Source: a virus
Virus record (IMG/VR): IMGVR_UViG_3300031216_000021
Location: 1 to 42,919 of that record
Length of the DNA stretch: 42,919 bases
Reading direction: 5' to 3' (one strand)
Shown in pieces: positions 7,701-15,614 of this stretch (its first letter is position 1; each line of letters begins with the position of its first letter). The notes beneath the pieces are model-generated. The model saw only the letters and a program-made list of their open reading frames with translations, was not told the DNA's origin and ran no database searches. Made by a program: the position numbers and the translations under genes.

Positions 7701-9505
7701 TGGAGGCCATCGCCTTTGGCGCTGACCTGGCGACGATGTTCGGTGACGATGCCGGCAAGGTCGCGGCCCAGTTCAATCGCGTATTCGAAGCGTTCTATAC
7801 CGAAGCCGATCGCGCACAGGCGCAGTCGGAGATGGCATCGCAAGAAGCGACCCGGCTGCTGACCAGCCTGCTGGCTGAGGTTGACGGCGTCGAGTTCGAC
7901 GCCGGGCAGCTGACGCAGGCCGGCTTCAGAGAATTGTTCGAGTCGCTGACCTCACTCGGCACGCTGACCGCTGCCCAGACCGCTGTGCTACTGAATGCCG
8001 GCGTCGCGGTGGCGGACTACATCGACGCACAGGGCACGCTGAACGACACCCAGCAAGACGCGGCCGACATCGCACAGCAGCAGGCTGATGCGCAAGCCCT
8101 GCTGAATCGCCTGCAGCAAGAAACGCTCGATCTGATCGCGCCTAGCTGGGCGCAGTACGACCAACTCAACCGCGCTGTCGCTGAAAACATCAACCAGGCG
8201 CGCGAGCTGGGCGGATCAGAGCAGACCCTTGCCGCCGCGCGACGGCTTGCGCACCTGCAGCAGCAGGCCTTTGTCGGCGAGCTTCGAGCCAGCATCGCCA
8301 GCCTGAATGACCAGCTGTTCGGCACCGGCGAGGACCCCTTCAGCCAGATGGCCAGCAGCGTGCAGTCGTCGGCCAGCAACATCGGCGACAGCATCATCAA
8401 CGGCCTGCAGGGCGTGCAGGACTGGCTGGACAGCCAGCTGCTGAGCAACCTGAGCAGCTTGACGCCTGAAGAGCGGTTGGGTACGGCACAAAGCCAGTTC
8501 GACAGCGCGATCGCCGCGATTATGGCCGGCGACTTCAGTGCCCTAGGCAACCTGCCCGGGCTGGCGAATCAACTGCTCGGCGAAGGCGCTACTTTTTTCG
8601 ACACCAGCTCCGATCAGTTCGGTGAACTTGAGTCGCAGGTGCGCGACGCGATGGAGTCTATCGCCGGGTTGGCACCACCGGGAAGTGGCCAGCCACCGAC
8701 GTTTGCGCAATCTGCCAACATCGAAAGCGCGACTCAAAGCACAGCGCTTTCTGCCCTGGAGCAAGCCCAGCTCGGCGGGCAGCTGGTGCAGCAAATTGCC
8801 TTGCTCTCTCGCCTCACCGGCAAAAGCCCGTCAGCGATCGGTGAAGAGTTCGGTATCCCCATCGGGCAGCTTATTCAAGCCGTGACCGGCGAGCTGCCAA
8901 GCGCCACGGGTGATGCGCTTTCGACGTACTTCAATGACCTGGTCAGCGGCGTTGACGATGAGCTGAGCGCCTTGCTGGATATTTCAGCGGCCCAGACAGC
9001 AGCCCAGGCCACACGCGAAAGCATTGATGAATCGCTGAGGCGCATTGCTGGCCGGCCGGAATCTCAAGCAGCTTTCTACGCCTATCAGACCACCATGGGG
9101 CCACAGCCGCCAGGTACTGATTCAGGCTCGACCATGGGGCCACAGCCGCCAGGTACTGATTCAGGCTCGACCATGGGGCCACAGCCGCCAGGTACTGATT
9201 CAGGCTCGACCATGGGGCCACAGCCGCCAGGTACTGATTCAGGCTCGACCATCCTGCCGAGGCCTGACCCCTTGATCTCGCTGGAGCAAACGCTGAGTGC
9301 TGATAATCTGGCGCTGCGCGATGAAATTCGCAGCTTGCGTGCCGAGCTTGTGCGGTTGGGTGATCTAACCGAAAACGGAAATAATGACCGCCGCCAACTG
9401 GTGACTGAGACTGCCGGGGTTGGTGACGATGTGCGCGGCTCGGGCGACAGAATCGTTCGAGCGATCAATGCCCGTCAAACCACGCGGCGGGGGCCGGGGC
9501 AGTGA
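4733..9505 (+). CDS. Tape measure protein A
   Basis: This 1590-residue protein is the largest here and follows the tail chaperones. It has a helical coiled-coil N-terminus (NAAGFERDMQQISRSAKKEL), hydrophobic stretches near 285-310 and 340-365, more coiled coil (410-470, 500-590), a Gly/Ala-rich middle (615-730, with AIGGAIGTAVAGPIGGMIGQ), a Gly-rich linker near 885-905, and four exact 13-residue repeats TMGPQPPGTDSGS near 1454-1505. Tape measures set tail length and take part in DNA delivery. Start is GTG 4733 after AGAGGT. Residues about 587-857 are nearly identical to part of tape measure B at the right edge. Confidence 0.9.
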   Translation: MSTSLGRLVLDMAANAAGFERDMQQISRSAKKELNKVNRELFFAQRDLDAARGKVTKLATAFGALSGAGLAIAGRELRRFTQEADGLDKVSRTVSLTVGELQELRFAAEQAAGVTSQTLDMAMQRFARRVGEAANDTGELNTIVKELGVELRNADGSLKSQTELLGIFADEISKAGSEQEALRIAFKLFDSEGARMVTMLRQGSGEIERLREQFRQTGATISGDTVEATVRFNDAMGVLSQNLAGMRNAFMADLIEPLSDYADFLANTEQGQRVFKQLLEDVGRAAQVTGTIIAVGFTGALVKAIVQMALAEVRVARLTAAKLTLNGASRSAAIGVTLFGRAVAIATGPVGVTIALLSTLGITYLSLQDNIRAAGEEFDEFTSRIDRARESTVAFRSAQLQSDLIEIGARVSDINAELERLQRIQIGMEQAQFGDPRLPEEMADRVRELTSEQNDLRKSAGVLNDQLEQLNTATEGASEATETSTATVEDLGRAVDSIAASLQNQIDRLREEKIETIGGTRALLDYTIAKEAANGATVEQIRELQLLRDELLDEQDALEAATGAMEERQRQAEEMANQMREVAAAFIEAATGVRIFNDENQRGAGAGQSSGGAFSAIGAGLAQSIFNGQSIGDALGSAFTGFGSQELGKVADKFFEDAATKGIGTAFENSKTQKGVAGGFAMAIGQAFQGQYGAAIGGAIGTAVAGPIGGMIGQVLGSLIDGLIGEKAVEIQFRGSQGSTGSDRTDRSIDTALGQVDIRFRRIEGQARSQFVNALEEMDASIAASLRGTGLLPQAREAADRFGGDTGDFDNDVEAALRQRLNAIVRTFDSFVADFVNSSESLEGQLENLASVMAVNRSLLAGATLGLPADFVSTVTQPTLPGPVNPGTPGGGDARGGGGGGDFIKQTVATISDSVSGFNAAMQTVGEGVDSATVQTGQLAPELAATVSALLQVRIGNEPLIDTFARTSQILGTLDTASALLGARFGQTRMEAIAFGADLATMFGDDAGKVAAQFNRVFEAFYTEADRAQAQSEMASQEATRLLTSLLAEVDGVEFDAGQLTQAGFRELFESLTSLGTLTAAQTAVLLNAGVAVADYIDAQGTLNDTQQDAADIAQQQADAQALLNRLQQETLDLIAPSWAQYDQLNRAVAENINQARELGGSEQTLAAARRLAHLQQQAFVGELRASIASLNDQLFGTGEDPFSQMASSVQSSASNIGDSIINGLQGVQDWLDSQLLSNLSSLTPEERLGTAQSQFDSAIAAIMAGDFSALGNLPGLANQLLGEGATFFDTSSDQFGELESQVRDAMESIAGLAPPGSGQPPTFAQSANIESATQSTALSALEQAQLGGQLVQQIALLSRLTGKSPSAIGEEFGIPIGQLIQAVTGELPSATGDALSTYFNDLVSGVDDELSALLDISAAQTAAQATRESIDESLRRIAGRPESQAAFYAYQTTMGPQPPGTDSGSTMGPQPPGTDSGSTMGPQPPGTDSGSTMGPQPPGTDSGSTILPRPDPLISLEQTLSADNLALRDEIRSLRAELVRLGDLTENGNNDRRQLVTETAGVGDDVRGSGDRIVRAINARQTTRRGPGQ
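6491..7302 (+). repeat. Long direct repeat shared by both tape measure genes (copy A)
   Basis: This segment aligns without gaps to 42108-42919 at a constant offset of 35617 bases and in the same reading frame in both genes. By eye about 30 differences are spread over the 812 bp, roughly 96% identity. The match starts abruptly at ATCGAGGCCGCCAC; the flanking tape-measure sequence upstream is not similar. The second copy is cut by the window end, so the repeat may be longer. Confidence 0.95.
9092..9247 (+). repeat. Four tandem 39-bp repeats in tape measure A
   Basis: Four perfect 39-bp units start at 9092, 9131, 9170 and 9209, each beginning ACCATGGGGCC and ending GGCTCG. Each encodes 13 residues, TMGPQPPGTDSGS, so copy number can change without breaking the frame. 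The exact identity of all units points to recent expansion. The peptide is Pro/Gly-rich and likely a flexible linker near the tape measure C-terminus. Confidence 0.97.
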
Positions 9506-12500
9506 GCGAATCAATCGTGATTGTTGCGCGTATTCAGTACGCGGTTGATGGCGAGCTCCGAGCGCTTGGCGTGTCCGATGCCAGCTATTTCGACATCGGC
9601 AACACGGCCGCGCTCGAGCGGGGCGTGTATTGGCCCTTGATCGACCCCGGTTCAGAAATTACCTGGTCTGAACAAGCCCGCCACGCCTTCCATAGCCAGC
9701 CAGCGCCCCTGTCTATTGGCGAACTTGTCCTTGTCAACTCCAGCGGTTTTTTCGACGATTGGGTCGACTACCAGGTCAAGGGATTTCAAACCGAGATTCG
9801 CCGCGGATCACCAAACACCCCCTGGGCCGATCTGGAGCCCGTGCTCGTGGCGCGCAACGAAGCCCTGCGATTCCCCAACCGCAGCCAGATGGTCATCACG
9901 CTCGGCAATGTCCTGCAGGCGCTCGCCAGCCCATGGAATACCGTTGTTTTCGAGGAAGGGCAAGCCAACCCGCGGTTGGATAACACCAGCGTGCCCGCTG
10001 TGCTGGGCAAGGCGCTGCAAGTGAATGGCTTGCCGGTCGACCCCGGACAACTCCGATATGTCGCGGCGTGGAATCTAGGATTTGTGTGGCAGGTAGCCGC
10101 AGGCGGCAACCCGATCACGGCGTGGAATTTCAGTGACCGTGGATGGATTCTTGACGCAAACCCCACGCTGACGATCACCGGCACGATCAGCGGGCCGCCT
10201 GTTCCGATCGAGAATGTGATTGACTTGGCTGCCGACGCGGGCGACTTCACGGCATTGACTGACCTTACTGATTACACCGTGGTAGACAATTCACCAGACG
10301 CCACGGCGGTGCTGACCGCATCGCCTGCCGAAGGCCTGCAGCTCAATATCGACGCGTCGGCCTATGAATTTGATTTCGAAAGCTTTGCCGGGGCTAGCGA
10401 GCGATGGGCTGGCGGGAATGTCGCTGTCTCAACAGTGGGCACCGGCGGGCAGACCCTGCCCATTGATGACCAGTGGGAGTTTGTTGATGATCCCGCCGAT
10501 GAAACCAGGTATCTGCGTATCGCATGGGGAACAGGACAAGCACCTGGAACATTGAGCAATGGCGTTTCATTCAGTGGGTTCACGTTCACCGATCTTCCAG
10601 ACGACGCGGTAATCGACTATATCGAGATTGATCACACCGCAGAACTGCAAACCGGATTTGGCGTGCTTGACGCCGGCCTGGAAGAGATCGTGATTCGCAA
10701 AGCCAGCGGCGCGGTCAGCGCCAACGGCATTGATGGATCAAGTGTCAACGAGACCGCGTTTACGCCGGTTCCCACCACAACCACCACGCAAACGATCACC
10801 ACCGACAGCACCATGGGGTTGCGGCTCACTGGTGCAGACTGCAAGCAAACCGGCTTCCAGATTCGCCTGCGCTGGCGTTCTGAAAAGCCGATACCGTCAC
10901 CGATTGGGCCGGTTCTTAACGCCGTGCTCCACGTCTACGGCATCAAGTTCCGCGTGTATTTGAAGGACTCCGGCAACGTCATCACGCTGCACACCGATCT
11001 GGGCATGGTCCCTGGCAACAGCTATGAATTGCAATTCGATCACGACGAAGACCCGGCAGAAATCATCGCGCGCTGGGCCGGCGTTGAAACCGCCACATCG
11101 CCCGTAGAGGGCCAAGGCGACACGTTCTCGACCTTTCAGGGCCGGCTCACCGATGACGGCGAAAGCGCCTTTCGATTTATGGCCGATGGCCCCGTACTGG
11201 CGTTGGGATTTGCCTGCGACCCGGCCACCGACGCCAGCCAGCTAATTCACAGTATCCGCGTGATTGAGGTCGGGCAGGTCGTCGACCGCTACGCCGGTCT
11301 CGTGCCTTACATCGTCGATGAAGCCGGCCTTGATCCTGTGCTGAATGTCGATCAGGATTCAGTCGACGAACACGACACGATCACTGGCGAAATGCCGACC
11401 GGCTGGCTCGTCTCCAACAGCGAATCAGCCGACGATCTGTTATTTCTGCTCGCCTCCGATCGCGGCGGTGCGGTTTATCACGGGCTGGACGCAAAAGTTC
11501 ACAGCGGCCTGATCCGAAACCCCGCCGACGTGACCGACACCCTGCCCGAAGTCGGGCCAGAGCGCATCGACATCGACAGCGCAGAGATCTGGGACGACCT
11601 GCCCCCCGGCATCACCGATCGAGTGCAGGCCGCGCGCAACTGGAGCCCCATACCCGAAGACCGCGCCGCTGGCATCGTCGCCACGTTTACTGAGCAAGAC
11701 CGCGCCGACGTTTCAGCCGATTATCGAATTACGAAAAAAGCCCGTTTTGGGGATTTGCAGGGGTTCATAGAACCAGAACCCGTTCTGACAATTTCAGCAA
11801 TTAGCCCGGTTACGGGCGACGAAGCCGGCGGCGAATCGGTCACGATCACCGGGACAGGGTTTGAAGCCGGGGCCACCGTTACCATCGGCGGCGCATCAGC
11901 CACCAGCGTCGTGATCGACAGCGCAACCCAGATCACTTGTGACACCCCAGCCGGAACAGCGGGTGACGTGGACGTGGTGGTCACAGTGGGCGCGGAATCG
12001 GCTACGCTGACGGATGGGTTTGAGTTTGCCGGGCCGTGGACACCAGCCGACGAAACGACCGAAGTATGGATCAAGTCCGACGACTTAGCCACGATCACAG
12101 ACACCGCAGGAAGCGTCACCCAGATCAACGACAAATCGGGCAATTCTCGGCACTACGAACAAACGACAACCGCGCTCAGGCCAACAACTGGCGTTGATAC
12201 AATCGGCGGCAAAAACGTGCTGCGGTTTGATGCTGACTGGCTTAGAAACACCGCAGCGCCTGCGGTCTGGGAATTTCTGAATAACGCCGATGGCTTTTCG
12301 GTTTTCGCCGTAATCAAGCCTGGGCTAATAGCCAACCCAGATGATCTTTATGGAATATTTGGCAACAACGGCGGCAGCACGTTTGGCCGGGGGATGTACG
12401 TGCGTTACGACGATCGTTCTGCATTGTCTTTTTCAGACACGCTTGTTCACATATCCGCTGATGCTAACAACGTGCGCCCGGTCGCTCATTACAAGCAGGA

Positions 12501-12849
12501 TTCAGCTCCAGCGCAGACAGCTATCGTTCTTTCTATCGTGTCTGACCCGACGCTGGTAACAGCCGCCGACCGCGCTCCGCAGTGGATCAACGGCATCGCT
12601 CAGACGCCGATAGACACGTCGCTTGTGAACTCGTCGATAGTCCCCGTGAACGCGCCAACCATACGGCTTGAGCTGGGCGCGGTCGGCAATGGAACGTGGC
12701 CGCTAAAAGGGCAGATTGCAGAGTTTGTAATAATGAAAGGCGCTGCAAGTGCAACGCTTCGCCAGAAGTTTGAAGGGTATCTTGCGCACGATTGGGGGCT
12801 AGAGGGCGACCTGGACGTTACACATCCCCATAAGGCAACGCCGCCATGA
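9502..12849 (+). CDS. Tail-tip protein with IPT/TIG and LamG-like domains
   Basis: This 1115-residue protein starts at GTG 9502 in a GTGA overlap with the tape measure stop. The N-terminal 240 residues look like a tail-tip or baseplate structural domain. Residues about 761-845 form an IPT/TIG fold (ISPVTGDEAGGESVTITGTG, ATVTIGGASATSV). The last 270 residues resemble a concanavalin A/LamG-like sandwich (WIKSDDLATITDTAGSVTQI, FEGYLAHDWGL), common in phage adhesins. It probably reaches the host surface; the receptor is unknown. GTG start and position support a distal-tail or J-like role. Confidence 0.7.
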   Translation: MSESIVIVARIQYAVDGELRALGVSDASYFDIGNTAALERGVYWPLIDPGSEITWSEQARHAFHSQPAPLSIGELVLVNSSGFFDDWVDYQVKGFQTEIRRGSPNTPWADLEPVLVARNEALRFPNRSQMVITLGNVLQALASPWNTVVFEEGQANPRLDNTSVPAVLGKALQVNGLPVDPGQLRYVAAWNLGFVWQVAAGGNPITAWNFSDRGWILDANPTLTITGTISGPPVPIENVIDLAADAGDFTALTDLTDYTVVDNSPDATAVLTASPAEGLQLNIDASAYEFDFESFAGASERWAGGNVAVSTVGTGGQTLPIDDQWEFVDDPADETRYLRIAWGTGQAPGTLSNGVSFSGFTFTDLPDDAVIDYIEIDHTAELQTGFGVLDAGLEEIVIRKASGAVSANGIDGSSVNETAFTPVPTTTTTQTITTDSTMGLRLTGADCKQTGFQIRLRWRSEKPIPSPIGPVLNAVLHVYGIKFRVYLKDSGNVITLHTDLGMVPGNSYELQFDHDEDPAEIIARWAGVETATSPVEGQGDTFSTFQGRLTDDGESAFRFMADGPVLALGFACDPATDASQLIHSIRVIEVGQVVDRYAGLVPYIVDEAGLDPVLNVDQDSVDEHDTITGEMPTGWLVSNSESADDLLFLLASDRGGAVYHGLDAKVHSGLIRNPADVTDTLPEVGPERIDIDSAEIWDDLPPGITDRVQAARNWSPIPEDRAAGIVATFTEQDRADVSADYRITKKARFGDLQGFIEPEPVLTISAISPVTGDEAGGESVTITGTGFEAGATVTIGGASATSVVIDSATQITCDTPAGTAGDVDVVVTVGAESATLTDGFEFAGPWTPADETTEVWIKSDDLATITDTAGSVTQINDKSGNSRHYEQTTTALRPTTGVDTIGGKNVLRFDADWLRNTAAPAVWEFLNNADGFSVFAVIKPGLIANPDDLYGIFGNNGGSTFGRGMYVRYDDRSALSFSDTLVHISADANNVRPVAHYKQDSAPAQTAIVLSIVSDPTLVTAADRAPQWINGIAQTPIDTSLVNSSIVPVNAPTIRLELGAVGNGTWPLKGQIAEFVIMKGAASATLRQKFEGYLAHDWGLEGDLDVTHPHKATPP

Positions 12850-13796
12850 GTATTTCAATCGTTGCATCAATTGCGCCGGTATTCGCTAACGACAATTCAA
12901 CTCCGGGCACTGTCTCTATCTCGTCAGACATCCCCGCGCAAACGCAGCCTGGCGACTTAATCGTGATGGTTGTTATGACTCGCGCCGAGTTAAACAACCC
13001 GGAAGGATTCACAACGGAAGCCGAAGAAAGTCTTCCGGCTAATTCATTAGCGGTAACCCGGGTCGCAACAAAAATTGCAGCATCAGGTGACGCCGGGAAG
13101 ACCATCAACCTGACCAATTCCGGCGATCGACTCGGCCTCGGATTTATTGTATTTAGAAGCGCATCAGGTTCACTGGGGCTGGAAAATATAGCAACGTCTC
13201 AGACTGATTCTGTAACGGCCCGCATTGCCGTTGGTGACGAGTCGCTTGGCTTTTCTGCGGCAGGTACTTTACGTGCAGAATTTTCTCCAACTGCTGAGAC
13301 ATTGAATGTCTCTACACCTTGGGATTTAAAAAGCAACCCCTCAATCGTTGACAATAGGCTAGGGTTTGCTACTGTCAGTCCATCAGCAAATCAGATACCT
13401 GCTGTCACTTGGACCTCTGGCTCACAAGGATTGCAGGAATACGCGACTATTTCGTGCGCCGTTGTTCAATTCGTGCCCGTCCCAGAAACAGAAGAAGAAA
13501 TCTGGGCCGCGAATTTCGCCGAAGCCCAAGGGGCACCACCCCAGACCACCGCACTAATCCGAGCCGCAGACGCCCAAACCCTGGCCGATCACAACGTCGG
13601 GCTATTCCTGAATGGCCCGCGCTGGTATCGCCTGCCCGTGGTCGTGCCAGTAGGTCAGCTGGACGATTTCACCATTTTCACCGTGCGCACATTCCGAGCC
13701 GATCTGCCCGGCCTGCGAACTGGTAAAAAACTAATGATCCTTGGACGCGAAGGCACAGCTACGCCCGGCGTCGTCACACTCACATGCTGGGGGTAA
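12846..13796 (+). CDS. Probable tail-tip or fibre protein
   Basis: The 316-residue product overlaps the previous gene by an ATGA junction. The N-terminal 210 residues are beta-rich (IPAQTQPGDLIVMVVMTRAE) and resemble small carbohydrate-binding-like or virion decoration domains. From about residue 213 (ETEEEIWAANFAEAQGAPPQ) the sequence looks different and ends in a hydrophobic VVTLTCWG. I do not recognise a family. Its place after a LamG-bearing tail protein suggests a distal tail part. Confidence 0.5.
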   Translation: MSISIVASIAPVFANDNSTPGTVSISSDIPAQTQPGDLIVMVVMTRAELNNPEGFTTEAEESLPANSLAVTRVATKIAASGDAGKTINLTNSGDRLGLGFIVFRSASGSLGLENIATSQTDSVTARIAVGDESLGFSAAGTLRAEFSPTAETLNVSTPWDLKSNPSIVDNRLGFATVSPSANQIPAVTWTSGSQGLQEYATISCAVVQFVPVPETEEEIWAANFAEAQGAPPQTTALIRAADAQTLADHNVGLFLNGPRWYRLPVVVPVGQLDDFTIFTVRTFRADLPGLRTGKKLMILGREGTATPGVVTLTCWG

Positions 13797-13799
13797 AAA

Positions 13800-14588
13800 A
13801 TGGCCGTCTTCGCATACTCCAACCGAGCCCTGGGCCTCGGCGCCTTCACAGCCGTCACCGGCACCTGGGCCACCAACCCACCCATCGCCAACCTAGGCAC
13901 GCTGCAGGTGCCAACCCCGCACGCAGAAGTCACGCCGGACGCCGGCGAGATCGAGTTCAGTTTTGAGGCGCTGGACCAGGCAGAAGCCGCCGAGACGGTC
14001 AGCGTGCAGTTGCTGGGCCTGATGGCGCACAACCTGCCCGACAGCGCGGTGGTGACGTTCTTGAACGGGGCAACACAGCTAGCGCAGATCACCTGGTCGG
14101 CGCTGGCTGAGCGCAATCGAGCGGCGAATACATTCGCCGTGCTGAGCGCGGCCGAGGATCTGGACACGCTCACGGTCAAAATCACCAGCGCCGGATCCGA
14201 ACCGATCCGCATCGGCGGCCTGTGGATGAGCCGGATGATTCAATTCCAGGCCGACAAGGGCGCGGACTGGGGCGCGGACGACTACAGCCGCATCGTTCGC
14301 GTCAGCGCCACCCCGTGGCCCAACCAGCGCACCCAGGCCGACCGCGTGACCTGCACGGCCAGCTTCATCCGCGACCCGCAGGCCTGGGGCACTGAGGGCG
14401 GCGTGAACTTCAAGGGCATCTTCGAGCGCGTCAAAACCACCGAGCCCGTCGTCTACATCCGACGCACCAGCACCCAGGCCGATATCGACCGCTGGAGCAT
14501 CTACGGCCAGCTGGCAGCACCAGGGCGGATTGCGCACCGGCGCGGCCCGCTGAACCGGGTGGAGTTTGATGTGATGGAGATACGGTAG
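13800..14588 (+). CDS. Tail protein of unknown role, last gene of module A
   Basis: This 262-residue protein starts AVFAYSNRALGLGAFTAV and has a regular beta-rich pattern. The middle (LWMSRMIQFQADKGADWGAD) and the end (WSIYGQLAAPGRIAHRRGPL, followed by VEFDVMEIR) are typical of short minor tail proteins seen at the end of siphophage tail operons, but I cannot name the family. It is followed by a hairpin and the divergent repressor, so it closes the late operon of module A. Confidence 0.55.
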   Translation: MAVFAYSNRALGLGAFTAVTGTWATNPPIANLGTLQVPTPHAEVTPDAGEIEFSFEALDQAEAAETVSVQLLGLMAHNLPDSAVVTFLNGATQLAQITWSALAERNRAANTFAVLSAAEDLDTLTVKITSAGSEPIRIGGLWMSRMIQFQADKGADWGADDYSRIVRVSATPWPNQRTQADRVTCTASFIRDPQAWGTEGGVNFKGIFERVKTTEPVVYIRRTSTQADIDRWSIYGQLAAPGRIAHRRGPLNRVEFDVMEIR

Positions 14589-14604
14589 CCCGCGGGGCGG
14601 GCTA
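14586..14604 (+). terminator. Hairpin at the end of late operon A
   Basis: TAGCCCGC (14586-14593) pairs perfectly with GCGGGCTA (14597-14604) around a 3-nt loop. It overlaps the tail-gene stop codon. No long T run follows, only short T triplets, so termination may be partial. It lies between two convergent transcription units (tail operon A on the plus strand and the repressor on the minus strand). Confidence 0.6.
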
Positions 14605-14641
14605 CGGTTTCCGGTTTACGGTTTAATCGGAGGCGGCGCAG

Positions 14642-14671
14642 TATGACGACACAGGACGCAGATCTGGGCTA
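14642..14671 (+). other. Nine-codon open frame with a strong ribosome binding site (possible gene remnant)
   Basis: A GGAGG at about 14630-14634 precedes ATG 14642, but the frame ends after nine sense codons at TAG 14669-14671. A good ribosome binding site with almost no gene suggests the start of a truncated gene, in a spot where two phage modules abut. It could also be chance. The rest of 14605-14717 shows no gene. Confidence 0.3.
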
Positions 14672-14717
14672 GCGCTGTAACTGTTGATTCGCCTGCTCGG
14701 CCTGAGCAATTATTTGA

Positions 14718-15056
14718 TCAGCAGTTTTTCCGTGGAACTGTTCCGCGACCCTTTCGGGGAGCGCGCCGCCGTTCTAGAGTCGGCGGCACTTTGTAACCGG
14801 CCGCCGTATCTTCACGAACTACTGTTTCGGCCTCATAGCCACCAACAGCAAGCCGCAGACGGATCAGTTCGAATAAATCCGCACCTGATATTTCTGAAAA
14901 TCGAGCGAGATAGTCCAGCTCCGGCAGGCGATGGCCCCGTTCGTAATCCCCGACGGTCCGGCGAGAAGCCCCAATCAGCTGCGAAAACTGCTCAATCGTA
15001 CCCAATCCACGCAACTTTCTTATTTCCTTCAGTTTTTTGCGAAACTCATTACTCAT
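14718..15056 (-). CDS. XRE-family transcriptional repressor (CI-like)
   Basis: The 112-residue minus-strand product has a classic helix-turn-helix: LKEIRKLRGLGTIEQFSQLIG, then ASRRTVGDYERGHRLPELDYL (about 9-52). The C-terminal half (EAETVVREDTAAGYKVPPTL and a basic tail) is short and lacks the LexA-type peptidase Ser-Lys pair, so SOS self-cleavage is unlikely. It is divergent from the early operon and shares a short promoter region holding a palindromic operator. By position it is the lysogeny repressor of the right-hand phage. Confidence 0.8.
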   Translation of the reverse strand: MSNEFRKKLKEIRKLRGLGTIEQFSQLIGASRRTVGDYERGHRLPELDYLARFSEISGADLFELIRLRLAVGGYEAETVVREDTAAGYKVPPTLERRRAPRKGRGTVPRKNC

Positions 15057-15092
15057 AGGGGTAAATGCTTTCTCTTAAATCATAAAATATGT

Positions 15093-15121
15093 TTGACAAG
15101 GGCAAATAGTTGCCCTATCGT
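15093..15121 (+). promoter_or_regulatory. Early rightward sigma70-type promoter
   Basis: A perfect -35 TTGACA (15093-15098) is followed after 17 bp by TATCGT (15116-15121) as -10. The spacer is almost completely filled by the palindrome 15100-15115, so a bound repressor would block RNA polymerase. It faces the ribbon-helix-helix-like gene and the early operon. Confidence 0.75.
15100..15115. promoter_or_regulatory. Palindromic operator GGGCAA-N4-TTGCCC
   Basis: GGGCAAATAGTTGCCC has perfect 6-bp arms around ATAG and lies between the -35 and -10 boxes of the early promoter. It is the natural binding site for the divergent repressor, its antagonist, or both. A looser pair, GGGGTAA near 15057-15063 and TTACCCC near 15121-15127, may be half-sites of additional operators. 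Confidence 0.7.
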
Positions 15122-15168
15122 TACCCCAAGCTCCCTACTTTTATGCAGACCTAGGACATTGTCTCACG

Positions 15169-15411
15169 ATGCAGAACCAAGCCACCAACATCGGCAATGA
15201 GCGCGACCAAACGCAGCTGAATATTGCCATTGACAGCTCGCTGCACCAGTCATTAAGGATTCAGGCCTTCCTGAAAAAGCAGTCGCTGCGTGAGTTTTCT
15301 GAAGCGATCTTGCGCAACGGCGTTGAGAAGCTTGATTCCCATGCAGGGAAATCTAGTTCCTCTGAATCTGCTGCGCCAGTGGCCGAACCCGATGACGCGT
15401 TCGATCGATGA
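15169..15411 (+). CDS. Ribbon-helix-helix-like DNA-binding protein (Cro-position)
   Basis: This 80-residue protein has a short beta strand and two helices (QLNIAIDSSLHQSLRIQAFL, then SLREFSEAILRNGVEK) that fit the Arc/CopG ribbon-helix-helix pattern, with a disordered acidic C-terminus. It is the first gene of the early operon and divergent from the repressor, the position of Cro. It may bind the same operators. The family call is by pattern only. The stop overlaps an ATG (15408). Confidence 0.6.
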   Translation: MQNQATNIGNERDQTQLNIAIDSSLHQSLRIQAFLKKQSLREFSEAILRNGVEKLDSHAGKSSSSESAAPVAEPDDAFDR

Positions 15412-15518
15412 GCAAACCGAACCCCCCTTCTGGCGTGCAACGGTCGGCCGAGCGGACCCTCCCCGAAGCGATCGGCGACGGAACTGCGCCAGGAGGGGAT
15501 CTATTCCGCCACCTCTAA
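15408..15518 (+). CDS. Possible 36-residue early protein
   Basis: An ATG overlapping the previous stop (ATGA) opens a 36-residue frame starting MSKPNPPSGVQRSAERTLPE. The ATGA overlap is the rule in this operon, which supports it. A competing frame across 15412-15612 has no ATG, but its end (LDCAGAIWRWYGKALTERF) looks protein-like. One of the two frames, or a fusion by frameshift, may be real. No family recognised. Confidence 0.35.
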   Translation: MSKPNPPSGVQRSAERTLPEAIGDGTAPGGDLFRHL

Positions 15519-15614
15519 CGTCCAGACCGGCCAGCGCCTTGATTGCGCGGGCGCGATCTGGCGCTGGTACGGCAAGGCTTTGACTGAACGATTTACCCGC
15601 CAAGGAGGCTAGAC

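Noticed and set aside
6593-7843. A 416-codon minus-strand frame opposite tape measure A
   Set aside because: It is an antisense shadow of the tape measure gene; the equivalent shadow appears opposite tape measure B for the same reason.
9092-9247. Direct repeats considered as a CRISPR array
   Set aside because: The units are contiguous without spacers and encode an in-frame peptide.
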